NCBI GenBank assembly: GCA_041667115.1
Contig: JBAYFO010000036.1
Coordinates: 1 to 36,428 of the forward strand
From: UBA1563 sp041667115
GTDB lineage: Bacteria; Bacteroidota; Ignavibacteria; Ignavibacteriales; Ignavibacteriaceae
DNA: 36,428 nt
Direction of reading: 5' to 3'
The notes under the pieces are model-generated. The model saw nothing but the letters and a program-made list of their open reading frames with translations. It made no database searches and had not been told where the DNA came from. Below, piece by piece: positions 26,201 through 34,242 of this stretch; the first letter of the stretch is position 1, and each line of letters opens with the position of its first letter. Made by a program: the position numbers and the translations under genes.

Positions 26201-28854
26201 TCGGCTAACGCCAAATCAATTGTTTCGTTTGTTATTGAAAGGCGGTCACTAAATCTCTGTTTAAATATTGCTAATCGTTCCGGCAGAAATTCTTCAATAA
26301 AATTTTTCTCATACTGCTCGGCGCTTAACGCATCAACATGGCGCTGAAATTGTTTTTTATGCCGGGAAACACTCTCTGCAACTATTTTTCGTTCAATTGA
26401 ATTCCATATTTCCAATGAATTGTTTTTTACCGATAGATTTTTTCCAACATGCGGTTTTACGGCAAATTGTTTCAGATTATAATTTGCCGCTTCTTCAGCG
26501 ATCATTCTATTAAGATCGATCAACACCCGTCTTGTTTTTTTAAGAAGTATTTCTGCATCGTCGGTGCCGCCAAGCGTTAAACGGAATGTTTTACGGCCTG
26601 TTTCAAATCCCTTTTCGGTGCGCGCAAATGTTGAAAGAGGAATAAGTCCTATTCCCTGTCTCGCCAATCCGGAAGCCAGCCAATCGAGTGATAATCCGGA
26701 TGGCAATTTATCAACCATCATCTGCGGATACATGCTGCCCTTCGGCGCTTTAATTTTAATGTTAAATCTATTCCGCTCCGGAGGAAGATTTTTAACCGCA
26801 TCTGCCAGTGAATGCATTCTCGTTTCAAAAATTGAATTTCTCAACCGCCAATAGGCGTTAGCCGTTTCCGGCTTATTTCGATAAAAAAGATATGCTAAAA
26901 ATATGGCGCCGATATTGGGTCTAATCGTTGAAGTAACTTCTTTAAACTTTTTAAACAACGAACGGTTGCGGATTTCAATAACCGAAAGGCGTGCGCCGGC
27001 AAAGGAATCTGTTTTTGATAAAGAGTGAATCGTAATTACGTAATCCGATTGCTCTTCGGTAACATAACCCGTTTCAAGAAGTTCATCGGTTAACTGCCGG
27101 ATAGTTTTTATCTGCTTAAGCATGTTAACCGGAGCAACGTTCTGATACGAAAGGTCGTCGATGATAAAAATATTTCTTTCAAGCAAAAGCTTTAGCAACA
27201 GCTTCAATCTGTCGCTGTTGAATTCCTGCCCGGTAGCGTTGTGAGGATTATTGAGAGCTACGGCACCGTATTTATTCCAGTTTGGATCCATCGATATTTT
27301 TGCATCAACGGAAGCAATGATTGCGTCAACATCAAGTTCAAAGTCGTCGGTTAACGACACAACCGAAACCGATGGGAAGCAATGTTCATAGGTCCAACTT
27401 AGATCGGGAAAGACAACCTCTTTTATACCGCAGTGAAATCCGAGTAACCCCAAGCCTGAACGGGATGACCCGCTGACCAACAAACAATCTTTTCTTCTAT
27501 ATTCCGGATGATGTTTTAAGAAGACGTAAAGAAAACTGTTGCTTAATTCTTCTGTCCAGATTTCTGAATCTATTTTTTCAATACACTCATCGAGCAGATC
27601 GTTTGCTTTAGTATTTGAAAAATGATCAAATAAGAAAATTGAGGAAACCAGTTCTGATTTTTTAGTAAGATCAATTTCAATCTTTGAAACTCTTTCCGAG
27701 ATGTTATCAACAAAATGCCCGCTTCGCGAAATTACAGAATCTAATTTCTTTTCAAAATATTCAAAAGAAGCGCCGCCGATATTGCCTCCAAGAACCGGGA
27801 CGGGAAACGATTCATGTGCCGGTTCAACTACAAAACTACTTTTGTTGCTAATGGTTTTAGCGCCGTTCAATTTTTCTTTTAGAATAAACGAAAGCAATTC
27901 AACTTCCGAGGCGGATGGAGTTCCTTTTAATTGGAAATGGATATTCTCAATGACTCTAATAAAATCTGAATTCCCGGCTAGAAAAACGATGGAAAGATTT
28001 TTTAATGAGGAAGAAAATATTTCCGGGGTCATTAATCGAAGGACGCGGTTCATCATCTTTGCTTCTCTTGCAAGAGAAAGATGGTTCGGAGCATTATTTA
28101 CTTCAACAAAGAAAAGAGGAAACTCCAAACTCAATTGGCGAAGCGTTCTTCTTGTTTCTTCAGTTGTATTCTTCCCCAACAATAGAAAGGTCGGAACACC
28201 CGGCGAGGTTACCAAATGTTGATGCAGATGTTCAAGTAATAATTTTTCATCATCAGATAAGACTTTAAACTCAATAGAAGGGAATTGTGTTAAATGTAAC
28301 GGCAAATCAAACGCAAACAACAAAACATTTGCCGGAAGAGTAACAAGATATTCCGATAATGCGTGAAATAAAATTCTCAACGCTTCGTAAATACCACCGG
28401 AAGCTAAAATAATTTCCCGGTTGCCGGATGTCTCGCCAAGATGATATGATAAAGGCTCCTGTTGATTTTTGATCAGCCAGTCATTAAAATATTTTACGAG
28501 ATAACTTGGTTCCCCTTTTTTAAAACCGCCGCGCGGCATGTACGGGGCGCTTTTTTTTATCAAGCCGATGAAGAATTCTAATTTTGTTTTTTCCTCTTTT
28601 TCCCATTCAAGATGTTCAAGAATCGCATCAAGATCATCTTCATTTAGTTCATCTTTTTGAAATTCAATTCCGAGAATCATTCTAAGATAAGCGGACGACA
28701 GCCTTTTATCCTGCACAGGATTTCCGATATGGAAGTTAACTTTTTCCTCTGCCGGAACAGAGGAAGAGGCAGTTGCTTCACTTACTTCCGAGACCTTCGC
28801 CGCTTTTATCGGTCTTAGTTTAAAATACTCCAATGGATCAATATATTTTTTCAT
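23236..28854 (-). CDS. Giant aminotransferase / PEP carboxylase-like fusion protein
   Basis: 1872 residues, no signal peptide or membrane helix. Residues about 130-330 look like a degenerate aminotransferase half (ASGGIYEALR at 151-160). Residues about 370-780 are a complete fold-type I aminotransferase: NNPHNATG (535-542), Asp567 and Tyr570 in IIDDLSYQ, the PLP lysine Lys614 in HSLSKTD, and Arg758 in FRLTLGG as the carboxylate-binding arginine. Residues about 850-1872 follow PEP carboxylase motif order: VHPTQ (919-923), WGDWDGSNRP (1007-1016), SMSTKPEAL (1231-1239), VPLFED (1268-1273), AGSDLSQQVGQTAG (1315-1328), GSGEPMQRQGG (1357-1367), DRPTVRPG (1528-1535), LLRAIS (1562-1567) and a C-terminal LTGENG. 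Several PEPC catalytic residues are changed. The gene lies 20 bases after an SPFH gene, in one operon. The aminotransferase call is firm; the PEPC relation is inferred from motifs by eye. Confidence 0.8.
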   Translation of the reverse strand: MKKYIDPLEYFKLRPIKAAKVSEVSEATASSSVPAEEKVNFHIGNPVQDKRLSSAYLRMILGIEFQKDELNEDDLDAILEHLEWEKEEKTKLEFFIGLIKKSAPYMPRGGFKKGEPSYLVKYFNDWLIKNQQEPLSYHLGETSGNREIILASGGIYEALRILFHALSEYLVTLPANVLLFAFDLPLHLTQFPSIEFKVLSDDEKLLLEHLHQHLVTSPGVPTFLLLGKNTTEETRRTLRQLSLEFPLFFVEVNNAPNHLSLAREAKMMNRVLRLMTPEIFSSSLKNLSIVFLAGNSDFIRVIENIHFQLKGTPSASEVELLSFILKEKLNGAKTISNKSSFVVEPAHESFPVPVLGGNIGGASFEYFEKKLDSVISRSGHFVDNISERVSKIEIDLTKKSELVSSIFLFDHFSNTKANDLLDECIEKIDSEIWTEELSNSFLYVFLKHHPEYRRKDCLLVSGSSRSGLGLLGFHCGIKEVVFPDLSWTYEHCFPSVSVVSLTDDFELDVDAIIASVDAKISMDPNWNKYGAVALNNPHNATGQEFNSDRLKLLLKLLLERNIFIIDDLSYQNVAPVNMLKQIKTIRQLTDELLETGYVTEEQSDYVITIHSLSKTDSFAGARLSVIEIRNRSLFKKFKEVTSTIRPNIGAIFLAYLFYRNKPETANAYWRLRNSIFETRMHSLADAVKNLPPERNRFNIKIKAPKGSMYPQMMVDKLPSGLSLDWLASGLARQGIGLIPLSTFARTEKGFETGRKTFRLTLGGTDDAEILLKKTRRVLIDLNRMIAEEAANYNLKQFAVKPHVGKNLSVKNNSLEIWNSIERKIVAESVSRHKKQFQRHVDALSAEQYEKNFIEEFLPERLAIFKQRFSDRLSITNETIDLALADKGKKLIEVLENEFFKDSLERREKAFKQRLYDRTVHPTQMYSLKVDLLFEELIGRVIKNNNILPTLLQQTADELIKEFLGLNVAIVSGQEPQELVLDLNSIIAAENYTGLHSDKPFQTFLSFWGDWDGSNRPSGQGHSLVAAVLIENVARQCRLLQTLLKSDKSVKIDSALLHEIEKLPETNKRFSNLLNEISSLTHQLEKRFRGILPFNLKPGKIRRMGMRLHVAQDPLTSLWHHNDRLERKMLELRKQRKDTLEYYFSLNKKIRKALYVSLPSIQKNLSNQELALEVCLYKDLLKRFIITPRIHQKLITAQDQFAIDTTIHNMVEINEIAGKYGNPGMVMALQVSMSTKPEALISLDRKMRAHREQILRDNHDLEIPSIWLVPLFEDIISVKNLKNYLNKIWEYSLQSRRLNQETRERFAEIITEIFVAGSDLSQQVGQTAGMNLYKEAKHELTSWLAEKGLIGIVRMKMGSGEPMQRQGGYYSPVVGKPAFIKSPDSMKRFTKHLNASTKKSTEYAATPLLGVFAGGDLRTFQSNISEKLRHISVHELAQLLYHVKEAQKFYENEIIRAGEPLVETRLQFKTRGLKELERLTVGRKEYLFEEFLSIATENFRQILYGREEDVVGIHVISYFISRTTPPLRDRPTVRPGQGTSGAAGQKILERIAETIPFSRYGSLLRAISHNQSQTAVLGINQLTTGLFRALDSFSQKYFDMGESVTLIEDRILPNLPVYEILHTLRTYHDVDLTYLNRMEKAFPAGNSAFLALREDIDSLGKYLILFQRELLRRHGLNVTDFFEGDKFIPDLLPTLRSDLAIVLQPDFFNTDSAAFLSAIKGTVDAKWFNEIKKLLLLPEEVKFWRAKMWNLLEQPVTQRVASFVELAIALYSLSSNSQTKELSFAPKRLKLPTDLSNVLRMSSDDNMHQFLAAAFEYLSVISEGMVEVPINIIRAIKEVERIIKIEEQALSPKQQDLLRFYLLQIARLTGENG

Positions 28855-28874
28855 ATAAAATGATGAGTATTTCT

Positions 28875-29849
28875 TTATTGCTTTTCTTCAATCTTTGGAT
28901 TTGCCGTATTGACTGCTGCCTGTAAGAATTGTTGAAACATGCCAATCAACTCCGAACCACGCGAGAGATCGTTAGGAGATAACGTTACAATGGTCTTTGC
29001 ATTTTTTAACGATTGACTCGCTTCAGCCAGACGCGCTGCTTGCGGAGTAAGCATCAGGAGTTCGGGACTGTTCTTTAGCATGTTTAATTCTTCTTTGTCC
29101 AGTTCAAGCCGCATTCTTTTTCTGCTTAATTCATCTTCTATTCTTTTTTGAGCGAGAGAAGATTCCTTTTCCATCTCCGATCTCTTCAAATCATATTTTT
29201 TCAATTCAAGATTATTTTCCAGCAACGCAATTTCTTCATCCGCTTTCAGTTTAGCTTTGGTAGCGTGGATTCTTGCTTGTTGATTTAGCTTTTCCGTTTG
29301 TTCCATAATTCTTGCAGATTCCTGCTGACGCATCGCGTCGGCTATTTTCGAATCGAGAGCTTCGAACGATTGGACCGTTAAAGAAATTAAGTCAAGACCC
29401 AACTTTTGAATAGTGGCGTTTACTTTTTGCAGGAGATAATCATAAATCTTCGACGAAGATAATTCTTCTATCTCATATCGCTCGGCATACTCTTTTACAA
29501 TCCCGTGAATTATTGTTTCGAGCTCTTTCTCGGCTTTGGCAACAGCATTACTATTCCATCCGCCAACCCTAATTAATTCGGGAATATGATTCAAGGCGGC
29601 AGCAACAGTAACGGCAAGTCTAACCTTAATATCAAGATTTCCTTTTGCCGAGGCTTCAATATTCATTTGCGTTGAATAGGTCGTCTTCTGTAATGTTAAA
29701 CTAAAGTGTCTCGGATAGAAGCGAGATTTTCTTAAAATAATTTTCCCGTGTGATTCAAAGAGAATCAACTGGTCGGGTTTTCTCAGCCGGTATTCAAAAA
29801 AGAATAGCACAACTAATACTATTGCTAAAATGCCAATGGTTATCCACAT
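28875..29849 (-). CDS. SPFH/Band 7 domain membrane protein
   Basis: 324 residues. One N-terminal membrane helix (WITIGILAIVLVVLFFF) precedes an SPFH domain (about 30-180) and a long charged coiled coil (about 180-265, rich in Lys, Glu, Arg and Ala), then a short C-terminal region. The architecture is flotillin/HflK-like: oligomeric membrane scaffolds that organise partner proteins. The open frame extends upstream to 29927, but ATG 29849 is preferred because AGGAG lies about 7 bases upstream and it places the membrane helix at the extreme N-terminus. It is the first gene of an operon with the giant aminotransferase-PEPC-like gene, suggesting that it anchors or regulates that protein; this is inference. 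Confidence 0.85.
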   Translation of the reverse strand: MWITIGILAIVLVVLFFFEYRLRKPDQLILFESHGKIILRKSRFYPRHFSLTLQKTTYSTQMNIEASAKGNLDIKVRLAVTVAAALNHIPELIRVGGWNSNAVAKAEKELETIIHGIVKEYAERYEIEELSSSKIYDYLLQKVNATIQKLGLDLISLTVQSFEALDSKIADAMRQQESARIMEQTEKLNQQARIHATKAKLKADEEIALLENNLELKKYDLKRSEMEKESSLAQKRIEDELSRKRMRLELDKEELNMLKNSPELLMLTPQAARLAEASQSLKNAKTIVTLSPNDLSRGSELIGMFQQFLQAAVNTANPKIEEKQ

Positions 29850-29961
29850 ACTTTTATCTCCTAATGAATTTCTATGTTCTTTATGATTGCTTAAGGAAAA
29901 TATCGAAAGAAGGGGAATAAAATGCAATCAATTTCGTGGCGTAATTTAATATTATTTTTTA

Positions 29962-29990
29962 ATTGTATGCGATAAAAAAATCGAAGACAA
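29962..29990 (-). promoter_or_regulatory. Candidate promoter for the SPFH-giant operon
   Basis: Read on the minus strand: TTGTCT (29990-29985), a 17-base spacer, TACAAT (29967-29962). The predicted leader is about 105 bases. The -10 box is of the general TATAAT type rather than TAnnTTTG. Confidence 0.4.
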
Positions 29991-30013
29991 AAGAAAAACA
30001 GTAAGGATATCCT

Positions 30014-30169
30014 TTGAAGCGGCTAAATATGCAAGAATTACATAACAAACTAGCCGGGGATAAATCGGAATTACCGGAAACAACCATAATGAAATCATTT
30101 TTGCGTTTTGAAATAGCTAAGACCAAACGAGAAATAACTGATGCTAGTTGTCAACAAAACCATACTTGA
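30014..30169 (+). CDS. Possible small protein, 51 residues
   Basis: A short frame from TTG 30014 (or ATG 30029, giving 46 residues) to TGA 30167-30169, reading MQELHNKLAGDKSELPETTI and then a basic segment. AAGGA (30003-30007) lies 6 bases before the TTG, within the palindrome AAGGATATCCTT. No homology or domain is recognised. It overlaps by four bases the -35 box of the malic enzyme promoter candidate, so a regulatory leader role is conceivable. It may also be chance. The rest of 29850-30313 holds only the two promoter candidates. Confidence 0.3.
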   Translation: MKRLNMQELHNKLAGDKSELPETTIMKSFLRFEIAKTKREITDASCQQNHT

Positions 30170-30196
30170 CCTTAACTACACAAAAACTTAAATTGT
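30166..30196 (+). promoter_or_regulatory. Candidate promoter for malic enzyme
   Basis: TTGACC at 30166-30171, a 17-base spacer and TAAATTGT at 30189-30196. The spacing matches the other promoters of the window and the box resembles that of small RNA unit 1 (TAnnTTG). The leader would be about 110 bases. Confidence 0.45.
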
Positions 30197-30313
30197 TACC
30201 ATGAATCAAAGATATTTCATTAGTCGCACATCAAATTTTCCCCAAACAAATAAAACAAATCAATTTTACTCAAATAATTAAAATAACCCGACACAAATTT
30301 TTTAGAGAAAAAA

Positions 30314-32035
30314 ATGAAAACCTTTTTCGTTAAAACCGATTTACTAACCGGCGAAGAATATTTAGAAGTTTATCTTCGCGGTCAACAGATACTTACTGAT
30401 CCTTTCCTTAACAAGGGCTCCGCCTTCAACGAAGAAGAAAGAATAAGTTTAGAATTGGATGGACTCCTTCGTACAGAGGTTTCAAATCTTGAGACACAGC
30501 GTGAAAGAAGTTACGCAATGTACAATCGTAAACAAGATGATCTTGAGAAATACATCTTTCTTCAAGGGCTTCAGAACCGTAATGAAACTTTATTTTATAG
30601 TCTTCTTTGCGATAATCTTTTTGAGATGCTTCCAATTGTTTATACGCCGACCGTTGGTAAAGCATGTTTGATGTTAAGTCACATTACACGCGAGTACAGA
30701 GGTGTCTATATTAACCCGGATAATATCGGCAGCATCGATAAAATATTTCAAGGAATCTCTCTGCCGGAAGTTTATTTGATTGTTGTTACCGATGGTGAAC
30801 GAATTCTTGGTTTGGGCGATTTGGGTTCAGATGGGATGGGGATTCCCGTAGGAAAAATAAATCTTTATGTAGCTGCCGGTGGAATTCACCCTGCTTGTTG
30901 TTTGCCAATTTCCTTGGATGTCGGAACAAATAATCAAAGCTTGCTGGATGATCCGCTTTATCTTGGTTATAGACATAAGCGTCTTGAAGGTAAAGAGTAT
31001 GATGAATTCATCGAAAGATTTGTGATGGGCATTAAACGCGTATTTCCGCAAGCTCTTTTGCAATGGGAAGATTTTGCCAAGCATAAAGCTTTCAAGTTGT
31101 TGGAAAGATACCATGAAAGAATCCTTTCATTCAATGATGATATACAAGGAACCGGTGCATGCGCCCTCGCCGCATTATTGAGCGCTATGAAAATTAAGAA
31201 ACAACGTTTCAACGACCAGCGTTTTGTCATTGCAGGTCTCGGACAAGCGGGTAGCGGTATCGCTCGCAACATCCTAAATATGCTGATGGAAGAAGGCGCA
31301 AGCATTGAAGAAGCTAGAAGTAAAATATTTGCTTACGATTATTTAGGGTTACTGATGGAAGACACTCCGGGTATTGTCGAATATCAAAAACCATTCGCGC
31401 AAAAACATGATGCAATTGCCAACTGGAAATTAGACTCTCCAAGTTCGGTTACGTTAAAGGATATTGTTAAGAATTCAAAAGCAACTGTATTGATAGGCGT
31501 AACGGCAACAAACGGTTTGTTCAATCACGAGATACTCTCTCAAATGGGTGCCAATGATGAACGACCGGTTATCTTCGCCCTATCAAATCCAACTTCAAAA
31601 TCGGAATGTTCTCCTGAGGAAGTAGCAATTGCAACAAATGGAAGAGGAATAACCGCAACCGGCAGTCCTTTCCCGCCGGTAGAGTTTAATGGTAAAAAAC
31701 TTTTTTCATCACAATGCAATAACATGTTTATTTTCCCGGGTGTGGGTTTAGGCGCGTTGGTAAGCAAAGCTACACGAATCACTACAAAAATGTTTTTACA
31801 AGCGAGCAGGGCTTTGTCCGAGCTTGTTTCAGAAGAACAACTAAACAGCAATATGTTGTTACCTGATATAAAGGATATTAGGAATGTATCGTTCCACATC
31901 GCACTGGCAGTAGCTATTGAAGCCCGTGATTCCGGTTTAGGCAGAATGTTGAGCGATGAGGCATTATCCGATTTGATAAAAAAAGCACAATGGGAACCTC
32001 GATACTATCCTTTTAGACCGGGGAAGCAAGAGTAA
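30314..32035 (+). CDS. Malic enzyme (malate dehydrogenase, oxaloacetate-decarboxylating)
   Basis: 573 residues, the length of the large MaeA-type and eukaryote-like malic enzymes. It oxidatively decarboxylates malate to pyruvate and CO2 with NAD(P)+. Catalytic Tyr110 is in IVYTPTVGKAC and Lys181 in VGKINLY. Metal ligands are Glu252-Asp253 (QWEDF) and the pair in the family signature FNDDIQGTGA (273-282). The dinucleotide-binding loop is GLGQAGSG (308-315), and GRGITATGSPFPPV is near the C-terminal third. NAD versus NADP preference cannot be settled by eye. It is divergent from the SPFH/aminotransferase-PEPC-like operon, placing two steps of C4-acid metabolism side by side. Confidence 0.93.
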   Translation: MKTFFVKTDLLTGEEYLEVYLRGQQILTDPFLNKGSAFNEEERISLELDGLLRTEVSNLETQRERSYAMYNRKQDDLEKYIFLQGLQNRNETLFYSLLCDNLFEMLPIVYTPTVGKACLMLSHITREYRGVYINPDNIGSIDKIFQGISLPEVYLIVVTDGERILGLGDLGSDGMGIPVGKINLYVAAGGIHPACCLPISLDVGTNNQSLLDDPLYLGYRHKRLEGKEYDEFIERFVMGIKRVFPQALLQWEDFAKHKAFKLLERYHERILSFNDDIQGTGACALAALLSAMKIKKQRFNDQRFVIAGLGQAGSGIARNILNMLMEEGASIEEARSKIFAYDYLGLLMEDTPGIVEYQKPFAQKHDAIANWKLDSPSSVTLKDIVKNSKATVLIGVTATNGLFNHEILSQMGANDERPVIFALSNPTSKSECSPEEVAIATNGRGITATGSPFPPVEFNGKKLFSSQCNNMFIFPGVGLGALVSKATRITTKMFLQASRALSELVSEEQLNSNMLLPDIKDIRNVSFHIALAVAIEARDSGLGRMLSDEALSDLIKKAQWEPRYYPFRPGKQE

Positions 32036-32633
32036 ATGAGATGTGTTGTTTGAGTGAATTCGTATTGCAATGCTTTCCTCATCATGATGAGTAGAGTAGT
32101 TATAAGATCATCACATAAAGTTAAAATTGAACTATGGAGTATTGGACTAAATTGTTAAGAAGTTTCCCAATGTTCCATTTTGGAGATATCCCGACTTAAC
32201 TTTTTGAATTTATTTTCTTACACCACACTCTCTTGTAATTGTTAATGGAATTTTTTCAGGTGGATGCTGAAGAGCAGTTTTATTCAGATTGGTTCTGTCT
32301 ACTTTTATTTTTTTTGTCGTGATGCTATATGCATTGTCCTACGATAACCCGGTTTTCATCTGAGCTCGTTCGTCAAGTCCGGATAAGATTGAGGTTTCCG
32401 TTTCTTTGCAGGATATCTGTCCATCAATCCAGATTTCATTTGGGGGACAAAGAGATATGGCGCGGAATTCCAACCGCATACAAATTCCGTGAACATTTCA
32501 TTTCGTATTACCAATCCTTCCATTATCCATATTTTCATCCTCTTTTTCTCACCATCTTCGCAAAATTTCTACTTTATTTTTTCTATTTCCGCCCATCAAT
32601 TATCATCCATCTATTCATTTGGCAAGAAGATTC
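32036..32633. other. Gene-poor 598-base interval between malic enzyme and recQ
   Basis: I see no convincing gene. A plus-strand frame of 102 codons at 32329-32637 is rich in Phe, Tyr, His and Ile and overlaps the recQ stop; it lacks a ribosome site and looks like a chance frame in pyrimidine-rich sequence. A 14-base palindrome CTCATCATGATGAG lies at 32078-32091. A minus-strand frame of 60 codons (32356-32538) has a more protein-like composition but no recognisable family. No clear terminator for either flanking gene was found. Confidence 0.4.
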
Positions 32634-34100
32634 TTAACTACAAACATCGCAATTCATGCACGGCGGCTCACCGGGAAAACCGAAATAATCCGAGATGTAA
32701 ACCCTTCTGCATGTTTCGGATTTAAAATAATTTACAACTGACAAGAGTTTTTTATTATCGTTCAAAAGTTTTGTTTTCAGATAAGTTTCATCGTAAAGCT
32801 CATGCGGCAGTTCATCAACAAGCGTTAAGTTTTTATTTTCTATCGTTCCTTCGGTAACGCCGTAACGGTCAAGCATGGCAAGCACCGTTTCTACCCGGAA
32901 ATCACTTTTGTTTTTGAAACTCATTTGTTCACGGAGATAATCAACTCCCATAGCGTTTGCTGCTTCAAGACTTGATCTTAAAAGATCGTACATCCGGGAA
33001 TAATAATTCGCATCGGGATTAGCCCACTTAATAAATTCCATTTGTGTGTAAAGGTCTTCCTGATTATAAAGAAGCATACACAGCGAATCTTTTCCATCCC
33101 GTCCCGCTCTGCCAATCTCCTGGTAATACGATTCAATTGAAGAAGGAACTTCGGCATGAATAACGAAACGGATATCGGGTTTATCAATTCCCATTCCGAA
33201 TGCGTTAGTAGCGAGAATTAAATTCTGTTTACCTGAAAGAAAATCCCTTTGAGTTCTTTTCCTTTCATTCGCTTCCAGTTTGCCATGATAGATTCCGTGC
33301 TTATAACCCTTATCGCGTAGAATCTGAGAGTAGTACTCAAGTTTTTTTATTAACGCAAAGTAAATGATACTGGCTCCTTTATAAGTATCAAGCGTTTTAT
33401 AGATAGCGTTCAATGTTTCCTTTTCATCAAAAACGTCGGTAGTCTCAAGCCGCAGATTTGGGCGTTCAATTCCTTCATGAAAAATTTTTATTTCATTTGT
33501 TGAAAGTCCCAGTTTCGCGATGATATCTTTTTGCACATCGGATGTGGCTGTTGCAGTAAGAGCGATGGTAAGAGGATTTTTAAGAAGCGCTCTAAACTCT
33601 GCAATGCGTGAATAATCGGGGCGGAAATCATGTCCCCATTCCGAGATACAGTGCGCTTCATCCACTGCAAGAAGCGATACCTTTGCTTTTGTTACAGCAT
33701 CAATGAACTCTTGCTTACGGAATCTTTCCGGTGTTACATAGAGAAGTTTTGTTTTTCCTTCGACAAATCTTTTTAAACGTTCTTTTCGCTGTTCAGCGGT
33801 AACCGTTGAGTTGATGAACTCCGCCGGAATATTTTTTTTCTTTAACGCATCAACCTGATCTTGCATTAGAGCGATAAGCGGACTGATAACGATTGTTCCA
33901 CCATCAAAAAGCATAGCTGGTAATTGATAGCAAATTGATTTACCGCCCCCTGTAGGCATTAACACAAGGCAATGTCCGTGCTCGTTCATAAGTCTGTTAA
34001 TGATCTTTTCCTGCTCGCCGCGGAAATCAGGATGATCAAAATATTTGTGCAGCGCTTCTTTTGGTGTCAATATCATTACTTTCATAAAGTTAAGACTCAA
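32634..34100 (-). CDS. Short RecQ-family ATP-dependent DNA helicase
   Basis: 488-residue 3'-5' DNA helicase for recombination and fork repair. Motif 0 around FRGEQEKII, Walker A MPTGGGKS (48-55), DEAH (147-150), TALTATAT-type motif III (IALTATATSDV), FGMGIDKPDIR and EIGRAGRDG. The last residues (CRRVYISDYFG, CMNCDVCS) form the RecQ zinc-binding cysteine cluster, where the protein stops. The winged-helix RQC and HRDC domains of E. coli RecQ (about 610 residues) are absent, as in other short RecQ proteins. TTG at 34100 is taken as start because GGGAGGAG (34115-34108) precedes it by exactly 7 bases; ATG 34085 and 34076 are internal alternatives. Divergent from the L,D-transpeptidase. Confidence 0.9.
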   Translation of the reverse strand: MSLNFMKVMILTPKEALHKYFDHPDFRGEQEKIINRLMNEHGHCLVLMPTGGGKSICYQLPAMLFDGGTIVISPLIALMQDQVDALKKKNIPAEFINSTVTAEQRKERLKRFVEGKTKLLYVTPERFRKQEFIDAVTKAKVSLLAVDEAHCISEWGHDFRPDYSRIAEFRALLKNPLTIALTATATSDVQKDIIAKLGLSTNEIKIFHEGIERPNLRLETTDVFDEKETLNAIYKTLDTYKGASIIYFALIKKLEYYSQILRDKGYKHGIYHGKLEANERKRTQRDFLSGKQNLILATNAFGMGIDKPDIRFVIHAEVPSSIESYYQEIGRAGRDGKDSLCMLLYNQEDLYTQMEFIKWANPDANYYSRMYDLLRSSLEAANAMGVDYLREQMSFKNKSDFRVETVLAMLDRYGVTEGTIENKNLTLVDELPHELYDETYLKTKLLNDNKKLLSVVNYFKSETCRRVYISDYFGFPGEPPCMNCDVCS

Positions 34101-34242
34101 TTTATAACTCCTCCCTTTAATAAAATATATCTCATAATATTTTATTAATTTTGAAAGAGATTTCCTATAAGGAATTATTCAACGGTTAATTAAATTTCTT
34201 TTCACTCAAGGTGATTTTTTTTCTTACACTACGAAGAGAGTT

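Noticed and set aside
32329..32637. 102-codon plus-strand frame rich in Phe/Tyr/His
   Set aside because: It sits in pyrimidine-rich intergenic DNA, lacks a ribosome site and overlaps the end of recQ. No family was recognised.
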